Assembly: GCA_937901145.1 (NCBI GenBank)
Contig: CALCHE010000048.1
Location: 1-36,733, forward strand
Direction of reading: 5' to 3'
DNA from: an uncultured Clostridia bacterium
Lineage (GTDB): Bacteria; Bacillota; Clostridia; Oscillospirales; Acutalibacteraceae
DNA: 36,733 bases
This document shows, piece by piece, positions 32,049 to 36,733 of this stretch (its first letter is position 1; every line of letters begins with the position of its first letter). The notes beneath the pieces are model-generated. The model ran no database searches and was not told the origin of the DNA. It saw only the letters and a program-made list of their open reading frames with translations. The position numbers were made by a program, and so were the translations under genes.

Positions 32049-33485
32049 TCAAAAATCAATACTATTCGTTACACCGGTAAAGAGGGGTAAGTTACCTTTA
32101 GAAATCACAAATATAAAAGGTCTGTCAAGCACGAAATCTATTATTTCTTCAGGAGGCATAGCAGAACCGTAACCGAGGATTTCTATATATGTTGCCGCCT
32201 TTACGCCTTTTTCGTCGATTTCAACTCTTGCAGACTGATTAACGGCTGAAATATACACAGGTGAATCAGAGGTGATTGCCGTAAAATCTGAGTTTTCCAT
32301 ATCAAAGACTTTAGTTACACCCATTCTGCCGAGTCCGTCTTTTAAGTTTACTGTGGAAGAAACGTCAAACTTAGGTACAGAAAGATTGACCTTCATATAC
32401 TTTTTGTTTTGCCAGCCATCTTCGCCATCTCCCAAAGAAATCATTTCTCCGTAAGCACCGCCATTTAACACATCAGCAGTTGTCTTTCCTTCATCGGGGA
32501 GAATAAACCACATTGTGCTTCCGTTTTTAAGGCTTAAAGCTACTGCACTGAAATCTCTATGCCAATAATAATTCATCTGACATAGCTTTTTGTTCATATA
32601 GGTAACATTAGTATCGCCATTAAGACCGTGGAAAATAGCGTCAGTATTGTTTTTACTGTTAAACTCATCGCTCCATTTAGCTTGGAAGAAGAGTGTTGAA
32701 TAAAGAGCAAGAATGGTTTCAGGAGATAAATCGATTTTATCGGTGCGTTCCTTTAACATTCCGCCTGTGTTTTTATTGAGCCAATTGCCTATTGACTTGT
32801 TTGCACTGTCACTGCCAAGGTCAGTCTGATACACAGAAGCATAATAGTGATATGCAAGGTTATTCATAGTATCCTGATTGTAATCAAGTCCATTTTCAAG
32901 CCACAGAGAATTTGCCAATGTGCATATTTCATTTCCGTCATCCTCATAAACGGATTCCCAAACTGCACTGACCTGACTTCTGAGTGTTTCAATATCGCTT
33001 ACACCGAACAAATCTAAAATTTCCTTTCTGCTGTCACCGTCTGTTATTTCGGCAAGCATAGAAAGTCCGATATATGCATTTATAGGTGACCATAAAGCAT
33101 TTTCATTGTTCTGTGAAGAGAGGAATTCTGCAGATGCTTCTGTGAAAAACTGTGACAAGGAAACAGCTGCATTTTCTCTTGCAGTTCTTCTGTTATTTAA
33201 CGCTTCTTCCCATATTGCCACATCTGCCATATAGCTTTCTCTGTCTTTATAATCATCAAGGTCGGGACGCTCCATAACACGTGCATCACCGGGGAGAGCA
33301 ATGGCGTTTGCTGTAATTATAGGTGTATTGAGGAAAGAGCTGATGCAAATTACAACTGCTAAAACAGCAGCAACCGCACCTATCCAATAAGGTCTTTTTC
33401 TCATTTTCTTCGGAGCTTTTTCAGCTTCTTTGATGTGTCTATCGTCTATTTTATCCAAAACTTCCAATACGTGCTTACGCTTCAT
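32049..33485 (-). CDS. Membrane-anchored serpin in anti-sigma-factor position
   Basis: Residues 1-32 are basic and probably cytoplasmic, and 33-52 form one membrane helix (WIGAVAAVLAVVICISSFL). Residues ~110-478 are an extracellular serpin domain: ALWSPINAYIGLSMLAEITDG, ANSLWLENGL, STLFFQAKWSDEF and the end DRPFIFVISKGNLPLFTG. The reactive-loop hinge reads EKGVKAATY, so P15 Gly and P12-P11 Ala are kept while P14 is Val and P13 Lys; P1 is near GSAM. Serpins inhibit serine proteases by loop insertion. The start overlaps the ECF sigma stop by 11 nt, with AAGGAGG inside the sigma gene. The N-terminal layout is that of many Firmicutes anti-sigma factors. Anti-sigma function is inferred; the serpin call is firm. 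Confidence 0.9.
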   Translation of the reverse strand: MKRKHVLEVLDKIDDRHIKEAEKAPKKMRKRPYWIGAVAAVLAVVICISSFLNTPIITANAIALPGDARVMERPDLDDYKDRESYMADVAIWEEALNNRRTARENAAVSLSQFFTEASAEFLSSQNNENALWSPINAYIGLSMLAEITDGDSRKEILDLFGVSDIETLRSQVSAVWESVYEDDGNEICTLANSLWLENGLDYNQDTMNNLAYHYYASVYQTDLGSDSANKSIGNWLNKNTGGMLKERTDKIDLSPETILALYSTLFFQAKWSDEFNSKNNTDAIFHGLNGDTNVTYMNKKLCQMNYYWHRDFSAVALSLKNGSTMWFILPDEGKTTADVLNGGAYGEMISLGDGEDGWQNKKYMKVNLSVPKFDVSSTVNLKDGLGRMGVTKVFDMENSDFTAITSDSPVYISAVNQSARVEIDEKGVKAATYIEILGYGSAMPPEEIIDFVLDRPFIFVISKGNLPLFTGVTNSIDF

Positions 33486-34041
33486 AGTAATAACCCTCCT
33501 TAATAAGATGTTCTTTTAATTTTGTTCTGATACGGTTTAATCTTACCGAAACAGCACCGCTTTTCATATTGACGGCTTTTGCTATATCCTCAACTGCATC
33601 TCCATACCAATACCTACGCATAAAAATATATCTGTTCATATCAGTATCTTGTTCCAAAAAGTTATTTATGGAGTCGGCAATCTCCTGAATAATAACAGCC
33701 TGTTCAGGGTTAATATCATTATCAGGCAAACAAGCTCCAAGCTCGTCCAAGGATACATCATAACTGTTGTTTCGTTTTTCTGCTGAAAGATATTCTAACC
33801 GTTTCAGTGCTATATTTCTTCCCGTCCGATATACATAAGGAGCCAAAGGGTCAGGTTCTTTAGGCGGTATTGCATTCCAAATGGCAAGATATGTATCATT
33901 TGTTGTTTCTTCTGCATCGTTGTGATTTGCGAGAATGTTCATTGCGATTTTGTATAAGGTCTTGCCAAAACGCACCTTCAAAGCCCCGATTGCCTCTTCA
34001 GCTCTCGCAAATAAAAGCTTTATTATCTGTTTGTCTTCCAT
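33475..34041 (-). CDS. ECF RNA polymerase sigma factor (partner of the serpin)
   Basis: The 188-residue protein has a region 2 with NHNDAEETTNDTYLAIWN and a region 4 HTH with YWYGDAVEDIAKAVNMKSGA, then VSVRLNRIRTKLKEHL. There is no region 3, as in sigma-70 ECF proteins. It directs RNA polymerase to a small regulon, usually held inactive by a membrane anti-sigma encoded downstream. Here the downstream overlapping gene encodes the serpin protein. I start at the ATG at 34041, preceded by GAGGAGG; the GTG at 34059 lies before that site. The upstream leader resembles that of the other sigma gene at 35615. Confidence 0.92.
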   Translation of the reverse strand: MEDKQIIKLLFARAEEAIGALKVRFGKTLYKIAMNILANHNDAEETTNDTYLAIWNAIPPKEPDPLAPYVYRTGRNIALKRLEYLSAEKRNNSYDVSLDELGACLPDNDINPEQAVIIQEIADSINNFLEQDTDMNRYIFMRRYWYGDAVEDIAKAVNMKSGAVSVRLNRIRTKLKEHLIKEGYYYEA

Positions 34042-34055
34042 CTGTAAACCTCCTC

Positions 34056-34093
34056 TCACTTATATAAACCGATTTTATATGCTTTATCTTACA
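34056..34093 (-). promoter_or_regulatory. Leader block of the sigma-serpin operon
   Basis: On the minus strand TGTAAGAT, then a CAT about 4 nt on, and ATATAAGTGA just before the ribosome binding site, within 38 nt. The same block, 37 nt long, precedes the other ECF sigma gene. It may contain an ECF-type autoregulated promoter. Confidence 0.45.
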
Positions 34094-34141
34094 TAAAGTT
34101 TAGCATTATTTTCAACTGAATACAATGTTTCTAATGTGAAA

Positions 34142-34387
34142 ACGTCAATGGCATCAACAGAATATAATAATGGTTCGGAGGTTCCTACTTTACTACTATA
34201 ATCATTGTTCTCACAGTGAGAGCAGTTTTTCTTTGCTGTTTTGCCTCCCTCTAATATGCTTTGTTTATATTCGAAACCTATTTGGTGGAGGCAGTTATTT
34301 TAATAATAGAAATGCATTATTTTCAGCATTGGTATATAAGATAAATCCCCGTTGAGGCAGGGTTACTGCGGCAACGGGGAGTTTCCG
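34142..34387. other. Intergenic stretch with hairpins between the two sigma cassettes
   Basis: No convincing gene is seen. It holds a plus-strand terminator-like hairpin, GTTCTCAC-A-GTGAGAGC followed by AGTTTTTC (34207-34230), and TGCCTCC/GGAGGCA inverted segments at roughly 34243 and 34291. Another hairpin, CCCCGTTG/CAACGGGG (34347-34379), may end the minus-strand anti-sigma gene, although its T-run is poor. The open frame at 34170-34355 lacks a ribosome binding site. Confidence 0.5.
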
Positions 34388-35125
34388 TTATGCGTGTTCT
34401 ACAATTTTAACAACTTTCCAATTGTCATTATCTTTTTCAATTTTCCAAAGCGAGATTACATCCCAACTACCTGAAATAGTTTCATTGTTTTCTCCTACAG
34501 CTTGCTGAGAATATTTTACAAACATATAACCTTGATTTTCATCAATATGTGCAGACAAGAGTTCCAATGAATGTGTTTCATAAAATGCTTTACGCTCGTT
34601 TGTATTATCAAAATGATATGAATCAAAAGGATATCTTCCTAATTCTCCATAGAGTTTTAAGTTTTCTTCGTAAGTATGAGTTACATCAGAAAAAACAATA
34701 TTATCAGCATAATTAAGGATTTCTGTTGCAATTTCTCTATCTCCGGGTGTTCCGATATATGCTAACATCCATCTTTCCTCGCTTGTAAACGAAGTGTCCC
34801 ATTTGTTTTGAAAAACTCTGTAAACCGGAAATACTTGCAATGTTGCCAAAAGCCCCACAACTCCAATACAAATAGCCAAGAATATAATACAGAACCTTTT
34901 AAAAACTTTTTTTCTTAATTTTTTCAAAGTGTTTACTATTTCTTGTTCCGTGCTTTTGTTTTCGTTTTTCATAACAATACCACCTTCTTTAATTCGTTCA
35001 TACATTGCAGAACATTCAGCACAAGTTTGAAGATGCTCCTCAACAAAGGAAATGGTATCATCGCTGACCATATCTTCTGCATAAAGGGGTAAAATATCAC
35101 GAATTATATTACATTCATTTCTCAT
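34388..35125 (-). CDS. Zinc-finger anti-sigma factor
   Basis: The N-terminal zf-HC2-type motif is visible: Cys5, then HLQTCAECSAMYER with His-X3-Cys-X2-Cys near residues 31-38. It is followed by a polar linker, one membrane helix (about 80-97, FCIIFLAICIGVVGLLATL) and an extracellular domain of ~145 residues with no family I recognise. ZAS-type anti-sigma factors bind their ECF sigma through the cytoplasmic finger. The start overlaps the sigma stop by 11 nt, with GGAGG just upstream. It is the conventional counterpart to the serpin-containing cassette next door. Confidence 0.85.
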   Translation of the reverse strand: MRNECNIIRDILPLYAEDMVSDDTISFVEEHLQTCAECSAMYERIKEGGIVMKNENKSTEQEIVNTLKKLRKKVFKRFCIIFLAICIGVVGLLATLQVFPVYRVFQNKWDTSFTSEERWMLAYIGTPGDREIATEILNYADNIVFSDVTHTYEENLKLYGELGRYPFDSYHFDNTNERKAFYETHSLELLSAHIDENQGYMFVKYSQQAVGENNETISGSWDVISLWKIEKDNDNWKVVKIVEHA

Positions 35126-35615
35126 TGTTGTTTTCCTCCAATCTTTGTTGAATCATTTCTTTTGAACGGTGATATGTAACGCAAGCCCAATTATCAGATT
35201 TACCAAATATTTGTCCTATCTGCTTAAAACTCAATTCTGCAAAAACTCGCCACATAAACACCTCTCTGTATGGCTCAGAGATAGTGTGCAGAATTTTTTT
35301 GATTTGCATAGACTCATCTTTCTGAATAATGGCATCGTCAATGAGAATATTATCGTCTATTAAATTCAGCACTTCCTCATCATCAAGATTTGCAGTATTT
35401 CTTCTTTTCTTGATGTATGCGAAATAGCTGTTTTTTGCTATTTGACAAAGCCAAACTCTTATATCGCAGTCACCGCGGAATTTATTGATAGAATAAAGAG
35501 CTTTATAAAATGTATCACTCGTTATTTCTTCTGCAATATGTTCATCTCCTGAAAGTCTGCGGACATATAAATAAATATCGTTAAAATATTTACGGTATGC
35601 TTCTTCAAATTCCAT
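35115..35615 (-). CDS. ECF RNA polymerase sigma factor (partner of the zinc-finger anti-sigma)
   Basis: The 166-residue protein has region 2 with YFNDIYLYVRRLSGDEHIAE and ITSDTFYKALYSINKFRGD. Region 4 reads EPYREVFMWRVFAELSFKQI, then GQIFGKSDNWACVTYHRSK, typical of SigV/SigW-like Firmicutes ECF sigmas. The ATG at 35615 follows AAAGGTGGTGAT; a longer frame from 35636 would include that site. It is translationally coupled to the anti-sigma gene by the 11-nt overlap. Confidence 0.92.
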   Translation of the reverse strand: MEFEEAYRKYFNDIYLYVRRLSGDEHIAEEITSDTFYKALYSINKFRGDCDIRVWLCQIAKNSYFAYIKKRRNTANLDDEEVLNLIDDNILIDDAIIQKDESMQIKKILHTISEPYREVFMWRVFAELSFKQIGQIFGKSDNWACVTYHRSKEMIQQRLEENNNEK

Positions 35616-35632
35616 TGCGTTATCACCACCTT

Positions 35633-35669
35633 TCACTTATATGATTCTTTACACATGAGAAATCTTACA
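35633..35669 (-). promoter_or_regulatory. Leader block of the sigma/zinc-finger anti-sigma operon
   Basis: TGTAAGAT, then CAT, then ATATAAGTGA before the ribosome binding site, closely like the block at 34056-34093. The rest of the gap to 35820 is AT-rich and shows nothing else I can name. Confidence 0.45.
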
Positions 35670-35822
35670 GATTTTTACGAATTTTTTTAATTTTATCACA
35701 AGAAATTGAAAATATCAAATAAGCGTCACTTATTTCATATGTTGAAAAACCATTTATATATCGTTTGTTTTCACACAACTCATTTTGGTTTTATTATTAC
35801 TTATCCATCATAAATGTTGATT

Positions 35823-35851
35823 TTGATTATAATTTTATATATAATTATAAC
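35823..35851 (+). promoter_or_regulatory. Plus-strand promoter running into a truncated gene start
   Basis: TTGATT (35823-35828), 17-nt spacer and TATAAC (35846-35851). It is followed by GTGAGG and an ATG at 35872. Confidence 0.5.
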
Positions 35852-35871
35852 TGAAAGTGAGGTCGACTTTT

Positions 35872-35928
35872 ATGAAAAAACTTATTTTACTCTTTCTTCA
35901 AGATACTTCACAACGTCGCCGACGGTGA
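35872..35928 (+). pseudogene. Possible truncated gene start (MKKLILLF...) ending in acp
   Basis: The ATG at 35872 is preceded by GTGAGG and a reasonable promoter, and the first codons encode MKKLILLF, resembling a signal peptide. After four codons the frame enters the 3' end of the opposing acp gene, and it stops at 35928. This looks like the beginning of a gene whose remainder is missing. Confidence 0.4.
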
Positions 35929-36109
35929 TGAATTCGCGAAGGTCTTCGTCTTCGATCTCAAAACCGAATTCTTCTTCGCAAGCATACACAAGGTCAGCAA
36001 GCTCAAGAGAGTTGATTCCGAGGTCACCGGACAATTCAGCTTCCATAGTAACGTCTTCAGCATTAACATGAAGCTCGTCAACAAGGAATTTCTTCAAAGT
36101 CTCAAACAT
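35882..36109 (-). CDS. acpP: Acyl carrier protein
   Basis: A 75-residue acidic four-helix protein. The phosphopantetheine site is GDLGINSLELADLV, with the Ser conserved and Asn in place of the more common Asp before it. FGFEIEDEDLREFITVGDVV is the typical helix III-IV segment. ACP carries acyl chains in fatty-acid synthesis. It is not adjacent to other fab genes, so it may serve general fatty-acid synthesis or a dedicated pathway elsewhere. The ATG at 36109 follows AAGGAGG; the longer frame to 36184 runs through the promoter. Confidence 0.93.
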   Translation of the reverse strand: MFETLKKFLVDELHVNAEDVTMEAELSGDLGINSLELADLVYACEEEFGFEIEDEDLREFITVGDVVKYLEERVK

Positions 36110-36132
36110 AAATATCCTCCTTTGCTTTTTTG

Positions 36133-36184
36133 GCGTTGCAACGCAACTATCTATTATAATACTATAATTTTGTAGTTTTGTCAA
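36133..36184 (-). promoter_or_regulatory. acpP promoter with palindrome in the leader
   Basis: On the minus strand TTGACA (36184-36179), 17-nt spacer and TATTAT (36161-36156). The perfect 12-bp palindrome GCGTTGCAACGC (36133-36144) lies near the transcription start, a candidate operator. Confidence 0.7.
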
Positions 36185-36265
36185 GTCTTTTTCCTAAAAA
36201 GAGCGTTATATTCGATAATAATAGACATTTGAACTCTAATTAAGGAGTTTTTAAACAAAAAATAA

Positions 36266-36294
36266 TTGACTTTTATTATTATTTATGTTAATAT
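36266..36294 (+). promoter_or_regulatory. Promoter of the NfeD-like gene
   Basis: TTGACT (36266-36271), 17-nt spacer and TAATAT (36289-36294). Confidence 0.55.
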
Positions 36295-36324
36295 ATTATA
36301 CGTGAATAGTGTAATAGATAGGAA

Positions 36325-36582
36325 ATGGAATTTGAAATGGGAATTATTGCTTTGTTTGGTAAGAAAAGTATTCAGGAAAGGGAATTTGATCATGGAGTCA
36401 TAGTTGGAAGAAAGTGCGTTGTAACCGATAGAATTGATAATTTTGCCGGCTGCGGTCAGGTAAAGGTAAATGGACAAAATTGGTCGGCAAGAAGCGCATA
36501 TGATGAGGATTGCTTTGAGCCAGGTGAAATCCTTAACATAGTTGCCATTGAGGGTGTTAGGTTGATTTGTGTTAAAAATTGA
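36325..36582 (+). CDS. Small NfeD-like OB-fold protein
   Basis: The 85-residue product has the features of the NfeD C-terminal domain, an OB-fold: VIVGRKCVVTDRIDNFAGCG, then QVKVNGQNWSARS and ILNIVAIEGVRLICV. Full-length NfeD proteins carry membrane helices and pair with stomatins or a ClpP-like protease. This one has only the soluble domain and no stomatin partner is next to it. The start is uncertain: ATG at 36325 follows TAGGAA closely, and the ATG at 36337 follows GGAATTTGAA; both give a complete domain. A promoter lies at 36266. Confidence 0.65.
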   Translation: MEFEMGIIALFGKKSIQEREFDHGVIVGRKCVVTDRIDNFAGCGQVKVNGQNWSARSAYDEDCFEPGEILNIVAIEGVRLICVKN

Positions 36583-36632
36583 TTTATGCTTGTAATGGAT
36601 GACATTTTTTTTAAAAAAGTTGACAAAAACTA

Positions 36633-36661
36633 TTGACAAAATTGAATTATTCTGTTATAAT
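36633..36661 (+). promoter_or_regulatory. tRNA promoter
   Basis: Perfect consensus TTGACA (36633-36638), 17-nt spacer and TATAAT (36656-36661). A second TTGACA starts 14 nt upstream. Confidence 0.85.
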
Positions 36662-36680
36662 ATAAGCCGTTGTCAAGTAT

Positions 36681-36733
36681 GTGCCTTTAGCTCAGCTGGA
36701 TAGAGCAACTGCCTTCTAAGCAGTAGGTCGGGG
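36681..36733 (+). tRNA. tRNA-Arg (anticodon TCT), 3'-partial
   Basis: The acceptor strand GTGCCTT, T8-A9, D-arm GCTC...GAGC, anticodon stem ACTGC/GCAGT and loop CTTCTAA are all in place, giving anticodon TCT. The variable loop AGGTC and the first T-stem bases are present. The window ends before the T-loop and 3' acceptor strand. Confidence 0.9.

Noticed and set aside
34170..34355. Plus-strand ORF of 61 codons between the sigma cassettes
   Set aside because: It has no ribosome binding site, contains a terminator-like hairpin and has an odd composition; not credible as a gene.
35814..36071. Plus-strand ORF across acpP
   Set aside because: It is antisense to a clear acyl carrier protein, and its frame begins before the promoter.

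Overview
The window looks like a low-to-mid GC Clostridia chromosome, probably an Oscillospirales/Ruminococcus-type gut anaerobe such as the [Eubacterium] siraeum group. This rests on a T-box leader before hisS-aspS, an mreBCD-pbp2-minD-mgsA cell-shape cluster, a BspA-type leucine-rich-repeat surface protein, a serpin gene, ECF sigma/anti-sigma pairs and palindrome-rich intergenic elements. No sequence search was possible, so the genus is inference. Most of the middle (about 5.5-32 kb, except one AT-rich gene near 28 kb) is coherent core genome. The two ends are AT-rich and accessory in character.

Layout. 1-1100: the end of a membrane-protein gene and the first 80 or so codons of a cdaA-type diadenylate cyclase gene, which runs into the truncated start of an opposing XRE regulator gene near 1085 (a rearrangement or assembly junction). 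1150-5430: a small unknown gene, an intact XRE repressor and a divergent 1174-residue BspA-like protein; both forward genes have a dyad between the -35 and -10 boxes. 5.5-10.7 kb: a DUF6198-like membrane protein, a PutP-type Na+/solute symporter, a FAD/Rieske oxidoreductase and a MATE exporter. 10.9-16.3 kb: a secreted double metallophosphatase and an orphan peptide-binding lipoprotein, separated by a striking four-way-junction palindromic element. 16.4-21.2 kb: rmuC, then an operon of alr, a threonine-aldolase-like gene, trmB and an ATC-hydrolase-like gene.

21.5-27.5 kb: mreB, mreC, mreD, PBP2, a MinD-like ATPase without the usual membrane-targeting tail, and a methylglyoxal-synthase homologue with several substituted active-site residues. 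27.5-31.9 kb: a T-box leader (apparent specifier GAC, Asp), repeat-rich DNA, an AT-rich unknown membrane gene, then hisS and aspS.

32-35.6 kb (minus strand): two ECF sigma cassettes in tandem. Both have an 11-nt sigma/partner overlap and a similar leader block. One partner is an ordinary zinc-finger anti-sigma factor. The other is a serpin carrying a short cytoplasmic segment and one transmembrane helix, placed where an anti-sigma factor should be. I consider this the most interesting system here: a possible protease-sensing, serpin-based anti-sigma factor. 35.8-36.7 kb: a stand-alone acyl carrier protein, the beginning of a broken plus-strand gene, a small NfeD-like protein and a tRNA-Arg(TCT) cut by the window end.
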